64,000 nucleotides of DNA from Hirundichthys speculiger (Eukaryota; Chordata; Actinopteri; Beloniformes; Exocoetidae): contig JAGFBZ010000868.1 in NCBI GenBank assembly GCA_018398805.1, positions 186,001 to 250,000 of the forward strand, read 5' to 3'. Below the pieces are notes generated by a model, which ran no database searches, was not told where the DNA came from, and worked only from the letters and a program-made list of their open reading frames with translations. Shown here piece by piece: positions 20,995-31,600 of the stretch (position 1 is the first letter of the stretch; every line of letters begins with the position of its first letter). The translations under genes and the position numbers were made by a program.

Positions 20995-21730
20995 CGGACT
21001 ACACCGCCACAAACAGCATTTATTTTATCCATTTTATCTGTTGAAAACTATGTGTCCAATTCAGAATCCTTAACCAACCAGGGTTCAGCCCATGTAAAAC
21101 TGTCATTTCCCTTTCAGCTTCTCTCTACAGTATATTAAAAATATGAGGAAAAACTTGCCGCCAAATGGTCTTTATTATAGACTAAGCCGGCTTGTTCACA
21201 AACACGAGATGAGAGTTCTTAGACTGATCTTTACTGTGGTTTGTATTCTTCATTCTTTGCTTTGTCACCAGAAGTACACCATAGAACTGATAAAACACAG
21301 AAAATGATGTACAAACATTACTTACCTGCCTCAGCAAATATACAATTTGAGAAACATAGAATAAAATACCACTTTGGCCTGCAAGTGGACAAACCGGTGA
21401 ACTTAAACTTTTAATATCTAGAGAATGTTGCACCACGCTATTTTATACTGTGACACACACAGGCAAACAGGAAGTGGATAACATGTTGAAGTTATGCCCG
21501 ACAGCATTTAGGGACAAGTTAACATGTTTGGTTATAAATAGGAACAACATTCCATTTTTTCACGTTGCTTTAATGAATCACAGCAGCGAAATTCTTAATT
21601 GGCTTAATATCAGGGCCCAGGGGCGAAAATCTCATTTCATTTGGGGGGGGGGACAATAAACAGTAAAATTTCAGAGAGTAATTCCTGGGGGGGACATGAA
21701 AAAAAAATGCTCCCTCCCTCTCTCTCTCCT
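20995..21730. other. spacer between inverted arms
   Basis: 736 bp. The first part is unremarkable AT-rich sequence. Near 21590-21612 it carries the inverse of the linker at 18613-18637. From 21613 it has CAGGGGCGAAAATCTC with two G-run/GACA blocks, like the outer arm terminus, so another related element end lies here. A CT run ends at 21730. Confidence 0.5.
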
Positions 21731-21824
21731 GAGGGGTATACTATGAAGCAAGTTCAACACAGCCAGGCTTTCTTTGGGTGAGCTGGCTTAACAAACCTGA
21801 AACTCTCCATCAGAGATAACCATA

Positions 21825-21967
21825 GTGCAAATTATGGGGGGGTTTGGGGGGGTTTGACCCCCCCAATTACAACTTCGACCCCCCTAAAGATGGGACAAAT
21901 TGTCATTTTTGTCATCTCTAGAAAATGTTGACCCCCCCAATTGTCATTGTATAATTTGCACTCTGGA
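21825..21967. mobile_element. hAT-like MITE inserted in the right arm only
   Basis: About 143 bp with ends ATAGTGCAAATTAT and ATAATTTGCACTCTGG, rich in G-run and C-run blocks. It is flanked by the direct repeat GAGATAACC. The left arm has the uninterrupted site at the matching place, so the insertion came after the arms were copied. Confidence 0.75.
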
Positions 21968-22093
21968 GATAACCGGTACCACGACGGTGGTTATCAACTA
22001 TCTTTGTTAACCGCGGCTTTCTGTTTTCTGCTCTGTGCGCGTTCACATAAAAGGGGGCGTTTGACGCGTCATTTGACGCCTCTTCCGGATAAA

Positions 22094-22258
22094 ATGGATA
22101 GATGGCGGTCCGTATATTTCAGTCAGGAGGAACAGGTTTTAATAATGCAGGGCTCTGAGGATTTCAAAGAAATCTTTACGGCCAAAAGCAACACTGTAGG
22201 TGTGAATAAAGCCAGAGAGGAGTGCTGGCAAAAAATTGCAGATCGTGTAAATTCGTAA
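22094..22258 (+). pseudogene. Myb/SANT-like Harbinger DNA-binding protein fragment
   Basis: 54 codons: MDRWRSVYFSQEEQVLIMQG, then NKAREECWQKIADRVNS and TAA. The F-S-x-E-E start and CWxKIADRVN end are those of the Myb-like second protein of Harbinger elements, which helps the nuclease enter the nucleus and bind DNA (family knowledge). Only the first helix-turn-helix unit remains. Confidence 0.75.
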
Positions 22259-22299
22259 TGTGACAGTGTGAGGTCCTGTCACTGACCTCCGATTGATGA

Positions 22300-22400
22300 C
22301 GTGTCCTGGCTACATGGCTAAGGGGATATGCCTTTGGCTGACTGGCAATTATGCGTGACTCTCACCCGGGAGTCTGGGGATCAAATCCCACCCGGGCCCT
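22300..22400 (+). other. tRNA-like segment in right Harbinger copy
   Basis: TGGCTACATGGCTAAGGGGA (A-box-like) and GGGGATCAAATCCCACCC (B-box-like) lie in pol III order. The twin is at 20475-20585 on the minus strand. No intact cloverleaf could be drawn by eye. Confidence 0.4.
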
Positions 22401-22867
22401 CTGTAGTGTCCCTTTCCGTAGTAAATTATATTTATTTCACCACTTAATGCTCCTTAATTAATCTCCCTCCCTCTTTTAGAGGCTTAAACTTTAAACTTAA
22501 TGCAGCAGATTTAAACATTATGTAGGTCTGACTGTCCCATTATGAATGATAAATGAAAATCACTTTAGTTTTTGCTAAATCTATGTGAAATTAATTTAAG
22601 ATTAAATATGATCTGTTATACACACTCACCGGCCACTTTAATAGGTACCCTATCACCCTGGGGAATCTTATGAATTATATTACAACATTTCACATGAAAT
22701 TCCACGTCACACTGATTATCAATATAATGGACTATTAATTTATGTTACCTGCGATTTAGTAAAACGCTTCTTTTATTTGAAGCGTGGGCAGATGGCCAGG
22801 GAATACTACAAACATATTCAGCAGTTTAGTAAGAACAAGTACAACCTTTATTCCAGTATTCTGGCTC

Positions 22868-23110
22868 AGATTTTCTGCATCACCAACTGAATGCATGTAG
22901 GTTCCCGCGGCAAAGAAACGCAAAGAAACGCACACCGTTTGCGCTACTGTGAGCGCACGACTGCGTTTGGTGGCGCTGCCAATATCTGGCTCTAGCAGAT
23001 TACAAATGTAACGGATTCCCTCAGCTGGAAATCTCTAGCGTTCATAGAGAATATGGTCATGGGAAGCCAGCGGATCAGTCCGGTCTCTGAATACTCTCCC
23101 TCCATTACAC
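22868..23110 (-). pseudogene. HARBI1-like fragment, right-arm copy
   Basis: Inverse of 19769-20005 with scattered changes; the start region has GTGTAATGG in place of GTGCAATGG, and a tandem 10-bp duplication lies in the 3' part. No catalytic core. Confidence 0.65.
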
Positions 23111-24048
23111 AATCCTGATGCTCAGGTCAACAGGATTGGGTGAAAGTGAAAGGGCGGCGCTTTTTAGAGCCGATTTGAGCCTAAAACTCTGCACATAACC
23201 TGCTCCGGACCAGGTTAAGCTTGCAGAGTAAGTTACCATGGTGATCTAGCCAGGTTAAAAGAGAGCCACCTTCGTGGTACCGGAAATCCTGGCTTTAGAC
23301 TCAACATACCTCGCTAACCCTCTAATCTCGCTTCGTAGTACACCCCTCTGCTCCTTTGGAACTTGCCTTGCAGGGTTGAGCCCACAGCCTGTTGAATGTT
23401 AGAAAAAGTAATAATAGTAGTTGTAGCATTGTTGTGTATCAGTGCGTATTCTACCTGTATACAGGTTTTTCAATATTCAAACTGAAAAATCAACAATGGT
23501 ATTAGGTGGTATTATCATATTGTAGTGTTGTATTTTTTGACAAACAAAATACAACAACATATTACAACTACGCCATTAAATATGGCAACTTAAAAATGCA
23601 AAAATAAAATACAATTAAAAATCCCTTCTACATTTAAATGACACACTCGCTGACACACGGAGCTGCCGGTAGCCCCGCCCATTAGAAACAGCATGTGGAC
23701 TAAACCACTTTGAGAAACAAGGGGGTTGCAATGTTTCAACAATTAAAAAAAAAAAAAGGGTTTTAGGTTTGTTATTTGCAGCGCTTGTGTTGTACTTTTA
23801 TTGAACATGACTATATTATTATTCAATTGTTTTTGTGTGCTTATAATGAGTTGTTGGGGGGGACAACTTTATGGAAGGGGGGGACACGTCCCCTGTGTGC
23901 CCCCCGGGATTTCCGCCTATGACCGCAGCTTGAATGGAAAGTCGCCTCCAGTAAGTTGGTGTGTTAGACGTCCATCAGCTCGGCGACGGCTGATGTTCCT
24001 CAGACCTGTGAGCAACTTGATCTAGAAGCTGTGTGGAGGAGCATCTCT

Positions 24049-24789
24049 ACGGAGCCCCATTTGGGTCATAATTCAATGAATAAATGAGTCTATTATTATG
24101 AAATACAGGCGTTTATTATTATGAAATATTTCCCATTATAATAATGACTTTGTTTTTCATAAGAATGATTTGTGTGTCAATCACAGCAGAGAGGGCGGAG
24201 CCATTTATGTGATTGGCTGCTCTTTCATTCAGGCATAAGCAACAGAACAGTGAATATCGATAGAGGTGTAATGTATCTACTCCAGGCCAGTAGGTGGCAG
24301 AATGCACCTCAGTTTACGGTTAAAAGTTGACATCGACTAAGAAACGTAGAGTTAAATGTAGGGAAAACTTGATTTTGACGGCATGGCGACAGGAGAAAGA
24401 TCCTTTTCTGACTTACTCCGAGAGGTAGCCTACAGGCTAGATGTGAGTCCCCCACCAACTAGTCGATGTCAGAGCGTAGAATGGAGAAGGATCAGCCAAT
24501 GAGCGTGCAGGTCAACAGCTGGTCCCGCCCAGTGGCAAAATGTTTATTATGTAAAAGCTCATTCTTATGAAAAAGGAAGTAATTATGTAAAAACTAATTC
24601 TTAAATAAAAAAGCCTAAAATTAAATTAAGATTAAATAATAATCAAAATATATTTAATAAAAATTAAATTTTTCATAATAATGAGAAACATTTCATTATA
24701 ATGGACACGTATTTCATAATAATAAAGGCCTGTATTTTATAATAATAGACTAATTTATTCATTGAATTATGACCCAAACGGGGCTCCAT
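24049..24789. mobile_element. TIR element of the GGAGCCCC family, 741 bp
   Basis: Long inverted ends, GGAGCCCC(A/G)TTTGGGTCA and the inverse, continuing for more than 50 bp of ATTATTATGAAATA words. Flanking 8-mers GCATCTCT (24041) and ACATCTCT (24790) agree at 7 of 8. A second copy lies at 55662-56539. Its middle has CCACCAACTAGTCGATGTC and GGATCAGCCAATGAGCGTGC. Confidence 0.75.
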
Positions 24790-25019
24790 ACATCTCTGCA
24801 GTCGCACGCACATCCTGCTGATGTCACCTGCTGATGTCATCAGCTTAACTCATCAGCCTAATATATTCTCTCTCTGTGCTACTCTTCCAACGTTTTCTGC
24901 CCGCTTCACTTCAAAAGCAAATACCCACCATGACGTCATCATCTATTTAACCTCCGTCATGAGCCCTTTGCATAGACCGGTCCTGTTCGTGCGCGTGTCT
25001 GAGGTCAGGTGGAGGTCAG

Positions 25020-25660
25020 GGCTGCAGGTTGTTAGGTTGTTACCATGGCTGTTACCATGGTTACCATGGCTGTTACCCGGTCTCGGTCTCTTTAAGCGCA
25101 GGGCGGAGAGCAGATCTCCGATTGTCCGCGGAGCGGATTAGGGCTCGCGCTTTGCGTCTGCGTCTGCGTCATCATCGGCCCATCTGACACGGAGGATTCC
25201 CTCTGCGGGGAAGCGACCCAGCCCGTCACGGCACGGCACGGCAGGGAACATGGACTTCAACGTGAAGAAGCTGGCCTGTGATGCGGGGGTGTTCTTCACC
25301 AGGGCCGTGCAGGTAAACCGGACTCCCGCAGCCTCCGGTGCCGCGCGGACGAGCTTCCTCCGTCCCGCCGCGACAGCGTCCCGCGTGGATGAACCGCGGC
25401 CGCGGGCCCCCAGCGTTCAGGTCCGCGTGCACGGAGACGCATCCCCGCAGCTGACGGCGGTTTTGCGCTCGTTTCTGCGGACCGTCGCAGGTGACGCGCA
25501 GGCGCGTGTTGTCGGGCGGGAGCGGCGCGGTAAGCCGATAACCGGTCGTCAAGCCCTCGATCCATTATTGATGGCTGCGGACGAGCACGTCGTGCGCGTG
25601 ACAGCAGCAGGCTGCTGGTCCGTGGCAGCACCGCAGCCTCCGTGCGCGTCATTCAAGCAC
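25020..25660 (+). promoter_or_regulatory. sh3glb2: sh3glb2 CpG-rich promoter, first exon and intron start
   Basis: The base make-up changes sharply to G+C with many CG steps from about 25070 to 25640, spanning the start codon and the beginning of intron 1. Repeated GTTACCATGG words (25037-25075) lie about 200 bp before the ATG. No TATA box is evident, as usual for CpG promoters. Confidence 0.65.
25250..25312 (+). CDS. sh3glb2: sh3glb2 exon 1 (start)
   Basis: 21 codons MDFNVKKLACDAGVFFTRAV plus Q, then GTAAAC. The start context is AAC before ATG with G after, a good vertebrate initiation site. This is the amphipathic H0 segment that inserts into membranes. Confidence 0.92.
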
Positions 25661-28600
25661 TTCCAGCTGATTTATACATCCGTCAGATTCAGGTTCATTT
25701 AAATGAAACCACATCACACATGTGCTACACAACAGGTCAGAAATGAAACTTAGTTTATTTCCATTACACATTAAATTATAGTGTTGCAGCATGAACTCAG
25801 AATGAATGTATTTATTTATTCTCTAATTCAACTTTTGAGGTGTTTCCTGATGTAATACAGTAAAATAAAACTGATCACATGGCCTGTCAGGGATGTTATT
25901 GTAATGATTATATAATGCTGCTGATAAATGAGTGCTGGTGTGGCAGAAAAACTAACTAATCTACGGCTGATGCCAGTTTTAGAAAATGACCAACAGTCAA
26001 TCACTGTTTTTTAAGTTTGTATCTTTAAAAAGAGAGAAAAATCCATTCTGAGGGTTATCAAGACTAAAAACATCAGGACTGCAGGAGGCTGAGACGTCTG
26101 TTCAGGACCGAATTTAAGATTAGAAACTAGAAAATCACTCAGAGAGCGCAGACGTATCCTAGCAACACATCCATGTAGTCTGTCACATGGACCTTCATCC
26201 GTGTCACTGGGTGGATGTAAACAAGTATTGTTATTAAGTGACTGAGTTCTCCTGGTAGATAGTTTGGTCCCAGTAATTCAACATCTGGACAACACATCTG
26301 CTCCTTCACAGTTCCATGTGCAGGACTCCTCCATGTCTGGTTCTCTAATGAAGCCAGTCCTCCTCCTTTCTTCTAGACACCAGCTTTATCATCTCTGTCT
26401 GAGCGTCTGAGGGTGAATCCAGGTAGATCCATGATGGAGTCTGAGATGCTCTGATTCAACCAGGGTTCAGTCAAACACATCAGGCTGCACTCACGCTCCA
26501 CTTCCTGACTCTCCACCAGTATCTCCAGTTCATCACTGTTGTTGGTCAGGGAGTTGACATTTCCCATGATGACTGAGGGCAGAAAGGACTTGTATCTCCA
26601 TTTCCTGGCCTTCACCTTTGCACCAGCACAAAAACCAGGAAAACTCCTCTTAGTCTCGGCTGGAACAGGATGATATTCTCCAGATTTGCTCCGTTTTAAT
26701 GAAAGAAGCTCTTCTCTTGAATAAACTCTGCTTTCCACAGTTATATCCATCAGTGGTTGATAAAAAAAACTGACAAAAACACCAAAAATAGAGCAAAATA
26801 ATGGACGAGCTGCAGAGACGAGCTGCCACCTTCAGCCAGCATGTTCTGCTCTGTTCTAAGATGTGAAGGACAGCAGCCCCGGAGGACTAGAGACACACTC
26901 CTGGACTAAAGACAGACACTCCTGGACTAGAGACAGACACTCCTGGACTAGAGACAGACACTCCTGGACTAGAGACAGACTAGACACTCCTGGACTAGAG
27001 ACAGACACTCCTGGACTAGAGACAGACACTCCTGGACTAGAGACAGACACTCCTGGACTAGAGACAGACACTCCTGGACTAGAGACAGACACTCCTGGAC
27101 TAGAGACAGACTAGAGACACTCCTGGACTACTAGAGATAGACACTAGACTCCTGGACTAGAGACAGACACTCCTGGACTAGAGACAGACAGAGACATCCT
27201 GGACTCCTGGACTAGAGACACACTCCTGGACTAGAGACACTCCTGGACTAGAGCCCCTACTTACACCTCCTGCTACCCAATACCCATTACCTGCAAAATC
27301 TCAGATTTAGGAGCCTCAGCCAACCGCTAAATGCAATCTTCCACCTCCCAAAAACCTGCTACCCATTATGCCGCCTCCCTTAAGCACATTGTGGGCGCGG
27401 CAATGGGCGTGTCTCCTTGCGCTTTCCACAAACTCGGTATCTTGTGGTACTTGTATCTCGCAGATTTTGGGTATTGGGTAATGGGTGGTCTGACCACCCA
27501 CTTACTCAGAACGCTCGGAACACCTGAGATGCGCTCACTGGTAGAAGGTAGATGTCATCATACGTGTTCCTCTGGCTCAATGCTCATCCAATGATCCGTT
27601 CTGCAGTATTTTAAAAAGCACCGCTTCCAAGTTTGGCGCAGCTGTGCGTCTTTGCAAAAGTTGTTCAAGATAACTCAGAAAGTTATGGATGGATTTTGAT
27701 GACATTTTCAGGAGTTGTCAGAAATGTGAAAAGGAAGAACTGATTTTATTTTGGGTGTGATCTGGAAGAAATCCTGGATTCTGGATCACTTTCAAAATTT
27801 TCGATAACATTGCGCTGTTTAGTTGTTTCTTGAACCCTAAAGCAACCACAATGGAGACAGGAAGGGAGTTCTGGAATTTTAAGAGTTTAATTCTCTCAGA
27901 TGTAAAAAAGGAGGATTCGAGGGTTGGCAGCCAAACCAACAATCCAGGGGACGACGAAGGCAAGAAGGTGGCACTGCGAATGGCTGGATCAGGCGTTTCT
28001 ATGGGAAGATCTGGAGACAAGTCTGGTTGAATGATGACTGAATAGTAGGGGTGTAACGGTCCATGTATTTGTATTGAACCGTTTCGGTACGTTGTGGTCG
28101 GTTCGGGACGGGGGCGTACCGAACGAGTTTCCACACGGACATATTAAGTAGAGGACCACATGTTGTGGAGCACAACAAACAGCAGTTGTAGCGGACGTCG
28201 TGGCTAATGCTAGTGCCGCTAGCATTGGCAATAAGCCTCCCGCGACATAGTGTTAAATGCGGTGGGAAGCTGTGTTTGTACTCGGTCGTCTTTCTCTTTT
28301 TGTAGCGATGTTCACGCTGGGTGGGTGCCGTTTCAAATGAGTTAACAGGTTAGACGTGTTGCTAGAAACATACCCGATCTCGGATGAACAATGTCGGCAA
28401 ACCACTTTGGTTTTGTCAACTTCTCTTTGTCCCTGTTTATATTTCACCGGGGAGCCGAAGTGTTCCCAGACGGGAGACCTTAAACAGCCTCTCCCTGGTG
28501 AGTCAGGTCAGGCTAAAGTTATAACAAATGCCGTTGGTGTTTTATAGCTGCAGATTTAAGACCCTAATCACCCTAAACGCTGGCTTCAAACACATGATAA

Positions 28601-31600
28601 AAGTAATTGAGCCCCGATATCAATTACCTTCTCGTCCACATTTTTGCCAGAAAATCATACCGGGACTTTATGAAAAAATAAAATGATTTGTTTTTAAAGA
28701 AACAGTCTGAACCTTATTCATGTTATTTAATCTGAGCAACAACTTGAAACTGTTCAGTGTTGCAACTGTTCAATTTTACACATCAGATGGATATTTTCTT
28801 TAAGAAAAAGTCTGAGCCAATGTTATTTTTATTTTGTTTTTGAAAATATCTACATTTCAGAATATTGTATTTATATTTTTGAGCAGAATTCTAGCTTTGT
28901 ATAGGCTAATGTTCCTATTGTTAAAAAGCACAAAAGTGTGTAATAAACAACTAGCACATTTATATTTTGCATTTTGTTTTCTTACTGTACCGAAAATGAA
29001 CCGAACCGTGACCTCAAAACCGAGGTACGTACCGAACCCAGAGTTTTGTGTATTGTTACACCCCTACTGAATAGGTACAGGTGTGCAGTGCCACACCTGG
29101 GCTGCTCGTCGGATGGGAAGGTGAAACATAGGTGGATCTGAGTGTCTGTGTAGAGGATTGAAGGTGGCGCAGTGGGTTGTGCTCAGGAGCCCCAGAGGTG
29201 GAAGCTTGTGGTTCACAACCCAGCTTGAGACTGTAACACGCGCTCAATCAGGCAGGAAATTTTGTTTCTCAACATCTCTGTTAATTATTGCCCACAGCTC
29301 ATTAAATTTCACTCAGGTATTGACACTGAAAACCTCTATAAAATTTCAGAGGCTGATCCGGATCTGATCCAGAAGGCGGATTTTATCACAATCTGTAAAT
29401 CGCTGTATGGGAGAACTGTTGTGCTTGGCGGAGGTCTGCGCTCTCTGAGTGCTTTTCTAGTTTAGAAATGCTTCCTGGAAGTTCACTGGCTCTATTTTTT
29501 TGAACAGTTTGTTGGAACTTCTTGGAGTACAAAAGAAATGATTAAATCATTTGCTCCACATTAGTTAGAGCTAGTTATGTATATATCAGTGCAGAGGAGG
29601 AGGAGGAAAAAAGAAGAGGAAGCTCTACAGCAGAGTCCCAGATGAGCTGCCCATGAGAGCTGCTCTGATCTGGGTGAAAAGACGCTCCATAGCAGTTTGC
29701 AGGTACCGCAACCTGCTCTTAAAGGCAATGGCTGCTGACGCACTGATTGGTTAAACAGGTGGAACGCCCTAACCATTCCCATGCATAATGTGTGCATAAT
29801 ATAGTGGTTTTTGCAGGTAAGATCGTGGGTTTCGGGAGGTGGAAGATTGCGTTCTTTGTTGGGGAACGCCCCTCCTGCTACCTGCTATCCCTTAATAGCA
29901 GGTTTAGGATGTTTGGCGCAAGATCGGGCCCACACACTCCTGCACTGGAGACGGACACCCCTGGACTGGAGACGGACACCCCTGGACTGGAGACAGACAC
30001 CCTAAACTGGAGACGGACACCCTGAACTGGAGACGGACACCCTGGACTGGAGACGGACACCCTGAACTGGAGACGGACACCCCTGGACTGGAGACGGACA
30101 CCCTGAACTGGAGACGGACACCCTGAACTGGAGACGGACCCCCTGAACTGGAGACGGACACCCCTGAACTGGAGACGGACACCCTGAACTGGAGACGGAC
30201 ACCTGACTGGACGGACTGGAGACGGACACCCTGACTGAGACGGACACCCTGAACTGGAGACGGACACCCTGAACTGGACGGACCCTGGACTGGAGACACC
30301 CTGACTGGACCTGAACTGAGACGGACACCCCTGGACTGGAGACGGACACCCTGGACGGAGACGGACCCCCTGAACTGGAGACGGACACCCTGAACTGGAG
30401 ACGGACACCCCTGGACTGGAGACGGACCCCTGGACTGGAGACGGACACCCTGGAACAGACGGACACCCTGAACTGGAGACGGACACCCCTGGACTGAGAG
30501 ACACCCTGAACTGACTGAGAGACGGACCCCCCTGACTAGAGACCTGGACTAGAGACAGACACCCTGGAGACGACACCCTGAATGGAGACAGACACCCTGG
30601 ACTGGAGACAGACGGACACAGACCTGGACTAGAGACAGACACCCTGGACTGGAGACAGACACCCTGAACTGGAGACGGACACCCTGAACTAGAGACAGAC
30701 ACTCCTGGACTGGACAGACACCCTGGACTGGAGACAGACACCCTGAACTGGAGACGGACACCCTGAACTGGAGACGGACACCCCTGGACTGACGGACACT
30801 GACGGACTGGACTGAACTGGAGACGGACACTCCTGGGACTGGAGACGGAGACACCCTGGACTGGACCACACTGGAACTGGAGACACTGGACACCCCTGGA
30901 CGGACACTGTGATGGACCACCCTGAACTGGAGACGGACACCCTGCGGACACCCTGGACTGGAGACGGACACCCTGAACTGGAGACGGACACCCTGGACTG
31001 GAGACGGACACTCCTGGACTGGAGACGGACACCCTGAACTGGAGACGGACACCCCTGGACTGGAGACGGACACTCCTGGACTGGAGACGGACACCCTTGT
31101 GGAGACGGACACCCCTGCTGGAACGGACACCCTGAACTGGAGACACCCTGGACTGAGACACACCTGACTGGAGACGGACCTCCTGGACTGGAGACGGACA
31201 CCCTGAACTGGAGACGGACACCCTGGACTGGAGACGGACACTCCTGGACTGGAGACGGACACCTGAACTGGAGACGGACACCTCTGGACGGGAGACGGAC
31301 ACCCTGGACTGGAGACGGACACCTTGAACTGGAGACGGACACCTCTGGACTGGACTGGAGACGGACACTCCTGGACTGGAGACGGACACCCCTGGACAGG
31401 AGACGGATGGACCACTGCCCTGAACTAACAGCATAACACCAACCATATACGTCACTGGAAGTAAAATATAAATCTATACAGACATTTTAAGCCTCTTATT
31501 ATGGAAATGAATATATTGTATATAGTGTATGTTGTGTACAATTGTCTATTTTTTTGTATATTGTACACATGTCCATATTGTGTAAAATGTAATTCATGTA

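Larger units (their letters stand above)
21731..23347. mobile_element. PIF/Harbinger element, internally deleted, right-arm copy
   Basis: Starts GAGGGGTATACTATGAAGC and ends near TAGTACACCCCTC. It carries the Myb-like fragment on + (22094-22258), the tRNA-like segment (22300-22400) and the HARBI1-like fragment on -. It is the same element as in the left arm, inverted. Confidence 0.8.
21731..23921. repeat. right arm of the nested inverted repeat, about 2.19 kb
   Basis: Inverse of 18963-20994, ending CCCGGGATTTCCGCCTATG. It is longer than the left arm because of a 143-bp insertion at 21825-21967 and a 10-bp CAAAGAAACG duplication near 22911-22930. Without these the arm lengths agree within about 20 bp. 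Confidence 0.9.

Noticed and set aside
25226..25702. Overlapping open frames of 108-150 codons on both strands at the sh3glb2 start
   Set aside because: CpG-rich DNA has few stops. The real coding part here ends at the donor at 25313, which matches the endophilin-B exon 1 border.
29878..31455. A 525-codon open frame on the minus strand, rich in VSVSSPG repeats
   Set aside because: It is the minisatellite read through; the 20-bp unit has no stop in several frames, and indels shift the repeat phase freely. Other open frames over the array have the same cause.
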